From Flavobacterium seoulense (GTDB lineage Bacteria; Bacteroidota; Bacteroidia; Flavobacteriales; Flavobacteriaceae): DNA of 64,000 nt. Location of the stretch: assembly GCF_000695795.1 (NCBI RefSeq), contig NZ_JNCA01000032.1, forward strand, positions 62,001 to 126,000, given 5' to 3'. The notes below the pieces were generated by a model that saw nothing but the letters and a program-made list of their open reading frames with translations, was not told the DNA's origin and did no database searches. Positions 1 to 7,451 of the stretch are shown here, piece after piece; the first letter of the stretch is position 1, and the number at the start of each line of letters is the position of its first letter. The translations under genes and the position numbers were made by a program.

Positions 1-79
1 CAACTATAGTCACTTTTCCTAAACTTTCCTTCAGCGAAATTACTTTCCCTTCAGGATTAGGAGCTGAAAAATCGGCTCT
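1..79 (-). pseudogene. Thioredoxin-like domain start beyond an in-frame TGA
   Basis: Reading on from the stop of the neighbouring lipoprotein gene in exactly the same frame gives RADFSAPNPEGKVISLKESL followed by GKVTIV. This is the typical opening of a TlpA/AhpC-TSA thioredoxin-like domain in Bacteroidota DUF4369 proteins. The TGA at 80-82 therefore appears to cut one gene into two parts. The window edge hides the CxxC motif and the true end. No new start codon lies between the TGA and the window edge in this frame, so the domain would be translated only by readthrough or from a start outside the visible part. It could also be a sequencing error. Confidence 0.7.
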
Positions 80-853
80 TCAGTTTGCTGCTCCAGGAGC
101 TGGTGCTGCACCTGCAGCCGCACCTGGTACTGAAGAATTAACAGCAGCAAGTCTTTCTTTAATTTCTTTACCTGGCTTAGTGTTTTTCAATTGATCTTCA
201 AAGCTGTTGTAGATTTTCTCTGCTTGTTTGATATCTGCAGATGGATCTTGTAACATACTTTGGATAATTAAAACACTAATGAAAGATTTTGGGTGAGTTT
301 CTGCATAAGACAAATATTTTGCTTTAGATTTAGCACCTACTTCTTCTTGAATTGTTTGGTATTGTTGCATTAAACTATTGATTGTAGCAGTATCTTTAGT
401 TTGTTGCGCCTGATTCATTTTTAGCATATTAGCTGATTGGAAATCAATTAATTTCTTTTGAACCACTTTCATTTCATCATTAAATTTCACATACTCATCA
501 TTGTTGTAAGTACCTGAAATTTTAGATTTTTGAATACTATCTTTGTTAACTTCGATATTGATTTCTCCTTCTTCTAAGATAAAAGGAATTTTATCATTAG
601 CAGAGTCTATTTGAAGAACGTGGAAAGAAGGTTCAGTAACTTTACCTTTAATTTCAAATTTTCCATTCTCAACTTTTACAGTATCAATATTGATTAATCC
701 TCCCATTCCGCTTGGATCCTGTGTTTGAAGGATGATAGTTTTTCCGTTTTCGATTCCTTTTGCGATACCAGTGATAATGTACTCGTCTTTACCAACTTTA
801 CTGCAAGAAAATAATACAGCAGAAGCAGAAAGTAATAAAAATAATTTTTTCAT
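80..853 (-). CDS. DUF4369-type lipoprotein, N-terminal part of a split thioredoxin-like protein
   Basis: The 257-residue product has a lipoprotein signal: a hydrophobic run at residues 4-16, then LFSC with Cys17 as the probable lipidated residue. A DUF4369-like beta domain follows (about 24-115), then a helical, Gln-rich middle part (120-230) and an Ala/Gly/Pro-rich tail from about 243. In the family this tail is a linker to a C-terminal thioredoxin-like oxidoreductase domain. Here the frame ends in that linker with TGA, and the missing domain continues in frame on the other side. The full protein would be a membrane-anchored periplasmic thiol-disulfide oxidoreductase. As it stands, the product lacks the catalytic domain. 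Confidence 0.8.
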   Translation of the reverse strand: MKKLFLLLSASAVLFSCSKVGKDEYIITGIAKGIENGKTIILQTQDPSGMGGLINIDTVKVENGKFEIKGKVTEPSFHVLQIDSANDKIPFILEEGEINIEVNKDSIQKSKISGTYNNDEYVKFNDEMKVVQKKLIDFQSANMLKMNQAQQTKDTATINSLMQQYQTIQEEVGAKSKAKYLSYAETHPKSFISVLIIQSMLQDPSADIKQAEKIYNSFEDQLKNTKPGKEIKERLAAVNSSVPGAAAGAAPAPGAAN

Positions 854-881
854 TATTAATTAGTTAAATTAGTTAAGTGTG

Positions 882-910
882 CAAAAGTATTTAAATTTAT
901 AAGATAGCAA
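882..910 (-). promoter_or_regulatory. Promoter of the DUF4369 lipoprotein gene
   Basis: On the minus strand there is a TTG (910-908), an 18-base spacer, then TACTTTTG (889-882). This matches the Bacteroidota pattern TTG - about 19 bases - TAnnTTTG. It lies about 30 bases before the ATG at 853. Confidence 0.6.
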
Positions 911-1027
911 TAATTTTATTCGCTAAATTTTTGTTATAATTACTAATATTAATCGTTAAGTGCGAATGATTTTAAGTTGTAGTTAAAACAATAACAAAAT
1001 AATAATTTACAGAGCCGGTTTCTTTGT

Positions 1028-1058
1028 TTGTTTTTATGTTTTTACTGATTTATTTTTG
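1028..1058 (+). promoter_or_regulatory. Promoter of the small gene at 1080
   Basis: TTG (1028-1030, part of TTTG), a 20-base spacer and TATTTTTG (1051-1058) match the Bacteroidota -33/-7 pattern. The ATG is 21 bases further on. Confidence 0.6.
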
Positions 1059-1079
1059 ACAAAAAAAGAGTTTTGATTT

Positions 1080-1307
1080 ATGAAGCGATTGAAAGAAATA
1101 TTATTAATAAAAGACGCTACTATTAATAAGGTACAATTTGATAAAGAATGGTTTTTTAAATTGGACGATATGGCTTATTTTCTCAAAGAAGATTTATCAG
1201 AGGTTGAGTTTGTGTATTTGCCAATGCTAATTGATGGAGAAGAGAAAATAGTAAAATGCAGCAGTTTTGAAGATATTATTAGAGGTAGAAAAGAATTTGA
1301 CCAATAA
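1080..1307 (+). CDS. Small protein of unknown function, weakly Bro-N-like
   Basis: A 75-residue acidic/basic protein without signal peptide or membrane segment. The stretch EWFFKLDDMAYFL at about residues 23-35 loosely recalls the opening of Bro-N/antirepressor-type domains (aromatic pair, then Asp-Asp-x-Ala). The protein is too short for a complete domain and there is no phage context, so this resemblance may be chance. It has its own promoter and ends in a strong bidirectional terminator, which supports a real, separately transcribed gene. Function not recognised. Confidence 0.65.
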   Translation: MKRLKEILLIKDATINKVQFDKEWFFKLDDMAYFLKEDLSEVEFVYLPMLIDGEEKIVKCSSFEDIIRGRKEFDQ

Positions 1308-1338
1308 AAAAAGAGAGAAGTTAATCTTCTCTCTTTTT
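1308..1338. terminator. Bidirectional intrinsic terminator
   Basis: A perfect 13-bp stem (AAAAAGAGAGAAG at 1308-1320 with CTTCTCTCTTTTT at 1326-1338) and a 5-base loop. It has A/T runs on both sides and serves the converging genes ending at 1307 and 1343. Confidence 0.85.
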
Positions 1339-1342
1339 GTTT

Positions 1343-2887
1343 TTATCTGTTGCTCAATTTTGCTTTTTCTTTAATAATATCACTTATTTTTCGATTTTCA
1401 ATTTTACTTTCCAGCCATGAAATAATATCAAGATACAGGAAAGCTCTTTTTTCGTATGTGTTTTGATCTAATTCAATAAATCGTTCTTTCATTTTAATGA
1501 ACTCTTTTTTAATATCACTTGGATAAATAGAATTCAGATTTTTTAGGAATCGAATGATTTCTTTTTGTACTTCATGCAAATCATTCATTTTAATTAAAAA
1601 TTTATACGTGTTTTTAAGTTGGGTTTCCAGATAAAAATCTTTTCCTAATTCATAATGTGCAATCAGACATAGAATTCGGGCAAAACACATTAAATCTTCC
1701 CGCATACTCAAATTCTTATTGTTGATTATTTTTTCCAGATAGAAGATAGACTCGTTGTATTTTCCAACTCCGAAATAAATACTCGCAATTTTATAGAAAA
1801 ACAACATTTCGTGATGTTCATCTAAATGTTCGTTGTGTGTTTTTAATTTGCTTAAAATTTCAGGGATTAAATATTCACTTTCCGCGAAAGTTCCTTCCAT
1901 AATGTGAAGGTTCAATTTGTTGTTGTAAACATATAAAAACGACAATGATGCTATATTGTCGTTACTTGGAAAACGAGGATCTTTGATTGTTTCTTCTAAT
2001 AATGTCAGGTACTTTTTAAATTTTGTCTGGTACTTTAACATATATAAGGACTCTAATAAATAGTTGTTTCCTTTTAAGAAAAACACCGGATTCAGAAAAA
2101 TCATGTTTTCATTGTCATAAAAAAGCGTAACCCATTTGGAAGCAAATTTATAACTGCCTAAAAAATCCTGAACCAGAAAACTACGCCAAAGACTGGCATT
2201 GTAAAACCAGTATTTTTCACGAAATCCAAATTTATTTTCGTCTAATTTGGAGATATGTTTGTTGAAATAATCATCGATATAGGTATATTCCTCATCACTT
2301 TTTACATAACCAGTTTTAAGCATAATGCCATATAACTGCAAGGATAAGTTAGAAAGTTTGCTCGAAATCGTATTTTGATAATTCAATTCTTTTGCCTGAA
2401 TAACTAATTCGTCAGCTCTTCCCTGAATACTTCGGGTAATGTATTGTGATTCTATTAATTTTTCAAATTCTACAATTTCATAAGCCATTAGTTTTTCGTC
2501 ATTTTCTATGGCCTGAGTTTTAGTTTTATCGAGAATTTTTAAACTTTGTTTGTATAAACCTTTGTTGTACAGTATGGTAGCAAAATCAATTTGTTCTCTT
2601 AATTGATAACGAATGTTTTGACTCGGAATGTTTAATCGGATACTAACTAATATTTGTTTGTACAGATACGATTTTAAATTCGATAATTGTACTTTTTTGA
2701 TGATACCGCTTTTTAAAATAAGTTTCTCATCATAACTCTCAGATTTGTCTAAAATATTAAAAAGTTCAATGAATTTTGTATTCGAACTGGTCTCTAATCG
2801 GCTTGCAAAAATCTTAAACTGACGTTTTTCTGATTTAGATAAGGACTTTATTAGAACGAATAAAAAATCTTTTTGATGGTTAGCCAT
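1343..2887 (-). CDS. Large helical protein with TPR-like repeats, function unknown
   Basis: A 514-residue protein without signal peptide or clear membrane segments, so probably cytoplasmic. It is helical throughout, with regularly spaced aromatic and Leu residues. Segments such as LLILDKTKTQAIENDEKL and IFYLEKIINNKNLSMREDL look like degenerate tetratricopeptide repeats. The N-terminus (FLFVLIKSLSKSEKRQFKIF) is characteristic of a conserved Flavobacteriaceae family that I recognise only as hypothetical. It is transcribed divergently from leuA across a 148-base gap. A scaffold or regulatory role is possible, but nothing in the sequence fixes it. Confidence 0.75.
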   Translation of the reverse strand: MANHQKDFLFVLIKSLSKSEKRQFKIFASRLETSSNTKFIELFNILDKSESYDEKLILKSGIIKKVQLSNLKSYLYKQILVSIRLNIPSQNIRYQLREQIDFATILYNKGLYKQSLKILDKTKTQAIENDEKLMAYEIVEFEKLIESQYITRSIQGRADELVIQAKELNYQNTISSKLSNLSLQLYGIMLKTGYVKSDEEYTYIDDYFNKHISKLDENKFGFREKYWFYNASLWRSFLVQDFLGSYKFASKWVTLFYDNENMIFLNPVFFLKGNNYLLESLYMLKYQTKFKKYLTLLEETIKDPRFPSNDNIASLSFLYVYNNKLNLHIMEGTFAESEYLIPEILSKLKTHNEHLDEHHEMLFFYKIASIYFGVGKYNESIFYLEKIINNKNLSMREDLMCFARILCLIAHYELGKDFYLETQLKNTYKFLIKMNDLHEVQKEIIRFLKNLNSIYPSDIKKEFIKMKERFIELDQNTYEKRAFLYLDIISWLESKIENRKISDIIKEKAKLSNR

Positions 2888-2998
2888 TGTAAAATAAATA
2901 GGTTTAACTAATTGATTTTGAATTATTTATATTGTCTTTGATAGGCTTATAAACAGTATATTCAGATAAAATGAATTTTCTATTCAAAGTAAAGAATA

Positions 2999-3006
2999 TA
3001 TTTTTG
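2999..3006 (+). promoter_or_regulatory. -7 box of the leuA promoter
   Basis: TATTTTTG fits TAnnTTTG and lies 29 bases before the leuA ATG. No convincing TTG is present at -33. Unlike ilv and his, no leader peptide or terminator separates it from the gene. Confidence 0.5.
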
Positions 3007-3035
3007 TTACCAAGATGTGAAATTACATTAAATAA

Positions 3036-4217
3036 ATGAAAATGAATAGAGAGAAAGTCCAAATTTTTGATACCACTTTGCGAGACGGAGAGCAAGTTCC
3101 AGGATGTAAATTAGATACCAATCAAAAACTTGTTATTGCAGAACGCTTAGACAAGATGGGAGTTGATATCATTGAAGCTGGTTTTCCTGTTTCTAGTCCT
3201 GGCGATTTTTTATCTGTCACTGAAATTAGTAAAATAGTTCAAAATGCAACAGTATGTGGCCTTACCAGAGCTGTGAAAAACGACATTGACGTAGCAGCAG
3301 CAGCTTTAAAGCATGCAAAAAAACCACGTATTCATACTGGTATTGGAACTTCTGATTCTCATATATTACACAAGTTAAATACTACCAGAGAAGATATTAT
3401 AGCAAGAGCAAAAGCTGCTGTAGCACATGCAAAATCGTATGTAGAAGACGTAGAGTTTTATGCAGAAGATGCAGGAAGAACTGACAATGCTTTCTTGGCA
3501 CAAGTTTGTGAGGAAGTTATCAAATCAGGAGCTACAGTGCTTAATATTCCTGATACTACAGGTTATTGTTTGCCTTCTGAATATGGTGAAAAAATTAAAT
3601 ACCTTAAAGAAAATGTAAAAGGTATTGAAAATGTTACTATTTCTTGTCACTGTCATAACGATTTAGGTATGGCAACTGCTAATTCAATTTCGGGAGCTAT
3701 TAATGGTGCGAGACAAATCGAATGTACTATTAATGGTATTGGTGAAAGAGCAGGAAATACTGCATTAGAAGAAGTGGTGATGATTTTTAAACAACACCCT
3801 GATTTGAATTTATATACTGATATTAATACAAAAGAATTAAACGAAATGAGTCGTTTAGTTTCAGATAGTATGGGTATGATGGTTCAGCCAAATAAAGCTA
3901 TTGTGGGAGCAAATGCTTTTGCACACAGTTCAGGAATTCACCAGGATGGAGTGATTAAAAACAGAGCTACTTATGAAATTATTGATCCTTTAGATGTAGG
4001 CGTCAATGAATCTTCAATTGTTCTTACTGCCAGAAGCGGTAGAGCAGCTTTAGCTTACCGAGCTAAAAAAGTGGGTTATGAATTGACAAAAACTCAGTTA
4101 GATGTTGTTTATATTGAGTTTTTAAAATTTGCCGATCTTAAAAAAGAAGTTTTAGATGACGATATTCATTTAATTATTGCAGCTTCAAAAATAGAAGGTG
4201 ATTTAATTAGACGATAG
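3036..4217 (+). CDS. leuA: 2-isopropylmalate synthase, short form
   Basis: Condenses acetyl-CoA with 2-oxoisovalerate, the first committed step of leucine synthesis. The DRE-TIM barrel is complete: DTTLRDGEQVPG near the N-terminus, the metal-binding HCHNDLGMATAN, GIGERAGN, and HSSGIHQDG. At 393 residues it is much shorter than LeuA of about 510-570 residues and ends soon after the linker, so the usual C-terminal leucine-sensing domain is missing. Short LeuA forms are usual in Bacteroidota, to my knowledge. A second ATG at 3042 (MNREK) is an equally possible start. It is followed after 63 bases by a leuB-like gene. The isomerase genes leuC and leuD, often neighbours, are not in this window. 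Confidence 0.9.
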   Translation: MKMNREKVQIFDTTLRDGEQVPGCKLDTNQKLVIAERLDKMGVDIIEAGFPVSSPGDFLSVTEISKIVQNATVCGLTRAVKNDIDVAAAALKHAKKPRIHTGIGTSDSHILHKLNTTREDIIARAKAAVAHAKSYVEDVEFYAEDAGRTDNAFLAQVCEEVIKSGATVLNIPDTTGYCLPSEYGEKIKYLKENVKGIENVTISCHCHNDLGMATANSISGAINGARQIECTINGIGERAGNTALEEVVMIFKQHPDLNLYTDINTKELNEMSRLVSDSMGMMVQPNKAIVGANAFAHSSGIHQDGVIKNRATYEIIDPLDVGVNESSIVLTARSGRAALAYRAKKVGYELTKTQLDVVYIEFLKFADLKKEVLDDDIHLIIAASKIEGDLIRR

Positions 4218-4280
4218 TTTAGGATTAAGCGTTTTTAAATGATTAAATTTGCAGCATTTTAATTAAAAAAATAATCCGCG

Positions 4281-5399
4281 ATGAACTTAAAAATAGCTGT
4301 ACTGCCTGGAGACGGAATAGGTCCTGAGGTGATTTTACAAGCCAAAAAAGCTTTGTATGCTGTAGGAGTGGTTTATGAACATGATTTTCTTTTTGAAGAA
4401 GCGCTTATAGGAGCTATTGCAATAGATAAAACAGGTTCAGCACTTCCAGAGCAAACATTGAATTTGTGTCTGAATACAGACGCTGTTTTGTTAGGAGCTA
4501 TTGGTGATCCAAAATATGGTACTGATGCTGCTGCAAATGTTCGTCCGGAAGATGGATTATTGAAATTAAGAAAAGAGTTAGGTCTTTTTATAAATATTCG
4601 ACCTCTAAAGCCTTTTAAAGGCTTGCTAAATGTTTCTCCTTTAAAAAGAGAAATTGTAGAGGGAGTAGATTTTGTGATTTACAGAGAGCTAACAGCTGGG
4701 ATTTATTTTGGAGAAAAAAAGCTAAACGAAGCTGAAACGGTTGCTTCTGATTTATGTGAATATACAGAAGAAGAAATTTCGAGAATAACTCATTTAGCTT
4801 TTCAGTCAGCTCAAAGAAGACGAAAAAAAGTAACATTAGTTGATATGGCTAATGTTCTTGAATCTTCCAGATTATGGCGAAAAGTGGTAAAAAAAATAAG
4901 TCTTGAGTACTCTGATGTTGAATTGGATTTTTTGTTTGCTAATAATGCAGCAAAACAGATTGTAAGGAATCCAAAACAATTTGATGTAGTGTTAACAGGG
5001 AATTTATTTGGAGATATTTTGTCTGATGAAGCAAGTGTGATTACAGGATCGATAGGCGTTTTACCTTCGGTTTCATTAGGTGAAAATAAAGTATTGTTTG
5101 AGCCGGTTCACGGTTCTTATCCTCATGCAAAAGGAAGAAATATTGCTAATCCATTTGCTTCAATACTTTCGGTAGCGATGTTGTTAGATCATTTTGGTTT
5201 AAAAAAAGAAGCTCGAAAAGTATTAGCAGGAGTAGAAAAAGCAATCGAATATAATGTGGTTACAATAGATTTAAATCCAGATTCTAAATTTGGAACCAAT
5301 GAAGTAGGGGAATTTGTCTCCAACTTTATTTTAAACAAAGATGACTTAATGTATTTTAATAATGATAATGTGCATTTAGGTCAATCAACAATAGTATAA
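4281..5399 (+). CDS. LeuB-like 3-isopropylmalate dehydrogenase with lost catalytic residues
   Basis: A full-length (372 residues) member of the isocitrate/isopropylmalate dehydrogenase family: GDGIGPEV at 10-17, substrate-binding RPEDGLLKLRK and LFINIRPLK, YRELTAGIYFG at 134-144, FGDILSDEAS at 243-252. The catalytic lysine expected in VDKANVLE is Met189 (VDMANVLE). The first metal-binding Asp expected in YVDNAAM/FVDNAAM is Asn221 (FANNAAK). Spacing to the two retained Asp residues (245, 249) matches the known enzymes, so these are true substitutions. The ordinary oxidation is probably lost or badly impaired. It may be a pseudo-enzyme, a relic beside a functional leuCDB elsewhere, or a protein with a new role. 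The reading frame is otherwise intact. Confidence 0.8.
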   Translation: MNLKIAVLPGDGIGPEVILQAKKALYAVGVVYEHDFLFEEALIGAIAIDKTGSALPEQTLNLCLNTDAVLLGAIGDPKYGTDAAANVRPEDGLLKLRKELGLFINIRPLKPFKGLLNVSPLKREIVEGVDFVIYRELTAGIYFGEKKLNEAETVASDLCEYTEEEISRITHLAFQSAQRRRKKVTLVDMANVLESSRLWRKVVKKISLEYSDVELDFLFANNAAKQIVRNPKQFDVVLTGNLFGDILSDEASVITGSIGVLPSVSLGENKVLFEPVHGSYPHAKGRNIANPFASILSVAMLLDHFGLKKEARKVLAGVEKAIEYNVVTIDLNPDSKFGTNEVGEFVSNFILNKDDLMYFNNDNVHLGQSTIV

Positions 5400-5484
5400 T
5401 ATAATGTTTTGATAGATAATTAAGTTTAATGATAAGAAATTCATAAAATTTTATTTTTTATTTTTTTAAATATAAAGGTTTTTA

Positions 5485-5492
5485 TACTTTTG
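5485..5492 (+). promoter_or_regulatory. -7 box of the ilv operon promoter
   Basis: TACTTTTG matches TAnnTTTG. It lies 18 bases before the ATG of the leader peptide, so transcription should start a few bases after it and include the leader. The -33 region is only T/A runs. Confidence 0.6.
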
Positions 5493-5510
5493 TTGCATCA
5501 AAAAAAGAAA

Positions 5511-5573
5511 ATGAAAAATTCAATTGTAATAGTTTCTGTCATTAATGTCATTGTTGTATCAACAAGTGCATAA
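5511..5573 (+). CDS. Ile/Val-rich leader peptide of the ilv operon
   Basis: A 20-codon reading frame encodes MKNSIVIVSVINVIVVSTSA: six Val and four Ile, half of all residues, with no Leu. It lies between a good -7 box and an intrinsic terminator, directly ahead of ilvD. This is the arrangement of a ribosome-mediated attenuator, in which a lack of charged Val- or Ile-tRNA stalls the ribosome in the leader and prevents termination. The composition fits the products of the genes behind it. It is inferred from sequence and position. The start is preceded by an A-rich stretch, as is usual for this phylum. Confidence 0.85.
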   Translation: MKNSIVIVSVINVIVVSTSA

Positions 5574-5618
5574 CGGAAGCTATTAATATAATTGAAAAAT
5601 AATATTATAAACTCCCGT
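5573..5618 (+). promoter_or_regulatory. Candidate ilv antiterminator pairing
   Basis: ACGGAAG (5573-5579), overlapping and following the leader stop codon, can pair with CTCCCGT (5612-5618), the left arm of the terminator. Six of seven positions pair, with one A-C mismatch. A ribosome that reaches the stop codon would cover the first segment and let the terminator form. A stalled one would leave it free. The pairing is short, so this is tentative. Confidence 0.4.
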
Positions 5619-5638
5619 AAATTGGGAGTTTTTTTTTG
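5609..5638 (+). terminator. Attenuator terminator ahead of ilvD
   Basis: AAACTCCC (5609-5616) pairs with GGGAGTTT (5624-5631) across a 7-base loop, and a run of nine T follows from the end of the stem. It sits 36 bases after the leader stop and 36 bases before ilvD, so it must be read through for operon expression. Confidence 0.85.
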
Positions 5639-5673
5639 GAATTATATCAGGCAAAAAAATATAAAAAAAACAG

Positions 5674-7347
5674 ATGGAATTAAATAAGTATAGCAAAACA
5701 ATTACTCAGGATGAAACACAACCTGCTTCTCAGGCAATGCTGTATGCACTTGGATTAACTGAAGAAGATCTTAAAAAAGCACAGGTAGGAATTGTGAGTA
5801 TGGGTTACGACGGAAATCCGTGTAATATGCACTTAAATGATCTTGCTAAAGATATTAAGACCGGAGTATGGAAAGAAGATTTAGTAGGATTGATTTTCAA
5901 TACTATTGGTGTTAGTGATGGTATGTCAAATGGAAATGACGGAATGCGTTTTTCATTAGTTTCCCGTGATGTAATTGCTGATTCTATCGAAACAGTTATG
6001 GGGGCACAATGGTACGATGGTATGATTGCTGTTCCGGGTTGTGATAAAAATATGCCGGGAGCTTTAATGGCTATGGGTAGAGTAAACCGTCCGTCTATTA
6101 TGGTTTATGGAGGATCTATTCACCCAGGGAAATGGAAAGGTCAGGATTTGAATATTGTTTCTGCTTTTGAAGCTTTAGGGAAAAAAATCAGTAATACTAT
6201 TACTCCTGAAGATTTTAAAGGTGTAATTCAAAATGCTTGTCCAGGTGCAGGTGCTTGTGGCGGAATGTACACAGCTAATACTATGTCATCAGCAATTGAA
6301 GCATTAGGAATGAGTTTGCCATACAGTTCTTCTAATCCTGCTTTGAGTCCGGAAAAAAAACAAGAATGTGTTGATGCCGGAAAAGCAATCAAAATATTAT
6401 TAGAAAAAGATATTAAACCTAGAGACATCATGACCCGTAAAGCATTCGAAAATGCTATTACAATGGTGGCTGTTTTAGGTGGTTCTACAAATGCAGTAAT
6501 GCACTTAATTGCAATGGCGCATTCTGTAGGTATCGAATTAACATTAAAAGATTTTCAGGATATCAGTGATAAAACTCCATTGTTAGCCGACTTGAAACCA
6601 AGTGGAAAATACTTAATGGAAGATTTACACAATGTAGGTGGTGTTCCGGCAGTAATGAAATATTTACTAAAAGAAGGTTTCTTACACGGAGATTGTTTAA
6701 CAGTTACAGGTAAAACAATCGCTGAAAATTTAACTTCAATTCCGGATTTACATGATGGACAGGAAGTAATTTTCGAAATCCATAAAGCATTAAAACCAAC
6801 AGGAAATATCCAAATTTTATACGGAAATATTGCTTCAGAAGGTTGTGTAGCAAAAATTAGTGGAAAAGAAGGTGAATTTTTTGAAGGTACAGCTGTAGTT
6901 TTTGAAGGAGAAAAACAAGTAATCAAAGGAATTCAGGCTGGTGAAGTAAAACCAGGAAATGTCGTCATTATCCGCTATTGCGGCCCAAAAGGTGGTCCTG
7001 GAATGTCTGAAATGCTAAAACCAACTTCTGCAATTATGGGAGCTGGTTTAGGAAGCAGTGTAGCTTTAATCACTGACGGACGTTTCTCTGGAGGTTCTCA
7101 CGGTTTTGTTGTAGGACACGTTACTCCGGAAGCTTACGAAGGTGGAGGAATTGCTTTAATCGAAAACGGAGATGTTATTACAATTGATGCAGTAAAAAAT
7201 ACCATCAATATGAAAATCTCTGATGAAGAATTTGCAAAACGTAAAGCTAATTGGAAACAACCAGAATCATCAATCAAACAAGGAGTTTTACTTAAGTATA
7301 TGCGTTCAGTATCCAGTGCATCAGAAGGATGTGTTACTGACAAATAA
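5674..7347 (+). CDS. ilvD: Dihydroxy-acid dehydratase
   Basis: Dehydrates 2,3-dihydroxy-isovalerate and -3-methylvalerate to the 2-oxo acids, the third common step of Val/Ile synthesis. The 557 residues are the usual family length. The iron-sulfur cysteines are visible in PGCDKNMPGALMAMGR and in NACPGAGACGGMYTANTM. GGPGMSEMLKPTSA and DGRFSGGSHGFVVGHV form the C-terminal domain signatures. It is the first structural gene behind the leader/terminator and is followed after 104 bases by ilvB, a gap larger than the other ilv junctions. Confidence 0.96.
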   Translation: MELNKYSKTITQDETQPASQAMLYALGLTEEDLKKAQVGIVSMGYDGNPCNMHLNDLAKDIKTGVWKEDLVGLIFNTIGVSDGMSNGNDGMRFSLVSRDVIADSIETVMGAQWYDGMIAVPGCDKNMPGALMAMGRVNRPSIMVYGGSIHPGKWKGQDLNIVSAFEALGKKISNTITPEDFKGVIQNACPGAGACGGMYTANTMSSAIEALGMSLPYSSSNPALSPEKKQECVDAGKAIKILLEKDIKPRDIMTRKAFENAITMVAVLGGSTNAVMHLIAMAHSVGIELTLKDFQDISDKTPLLADLKPSGKYLMEDLHNVGGVPAVMKYLLKEGFLHGDCLTVTGKTIAENLTSIPDLHDGQEVIFEIHKALKPTGNIQILYGNIASEGCVAKISGKEGEFFEGTAVVFEGEKQVIKGIQAGEVKPGNVVIIRYCGPKGGPGMSEMLKPTSAIMGAGLGSSVALITDGRFSGGSHGFVVGHVTPEAYEGGGIALIENGDVITIDAVKNTINMKISDEEFAKRKANWKQPESSIKQGVLLKYMRSVSSASEGCVTDK

Positions 7348-7358
7348 TAAATAACAAT

Positions 7359-7412
7359 ATCAATTGCAATACCAATTAAAATATAAATAATCAGTTTAAT
7401 ATTGAAATTGAT
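7359..7412 (+). other. Imperfect inverted repeat in the ilvD-ilvB gap
   Basis: ATCAATTGCAAT (7359-7370) and ATTGAAATTGAT (7401-7412) can pair at 11 of 12 positions. No T run follows, so it is not a terminator. It could be an RNA stability or processing element between ilvD and ilvB, or nothing. Confidence 0.3.
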
Positions 7413-7451
7413 TTTTGAAATTGCCATTGATTTTTTGAAAAAAAATAAAGT

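Noticed and set aside
80..82. Selenocysteine or programmed readthrough at the TGA in the lipoprotein gene
   Set aside because: The TGA is in an Ala/Pro linker, not at a redox-active position, and no stem-loop of SECIS type was seen next to it. A mutation or error is simpler.
2904..3095. 63-residue minus-strand frame overlapping the leuA start
   Set aside because: It covers the leuA promoter and 5' end in antisense and its composition (Phe/Asn/Ser rich) fits AT-rich non-coding sequence.
6555..6926. 123-codon minus-strand open frame inside ilvD
   Set aside because: Antisense shadow of a well-conserved gene with no start region or family features.
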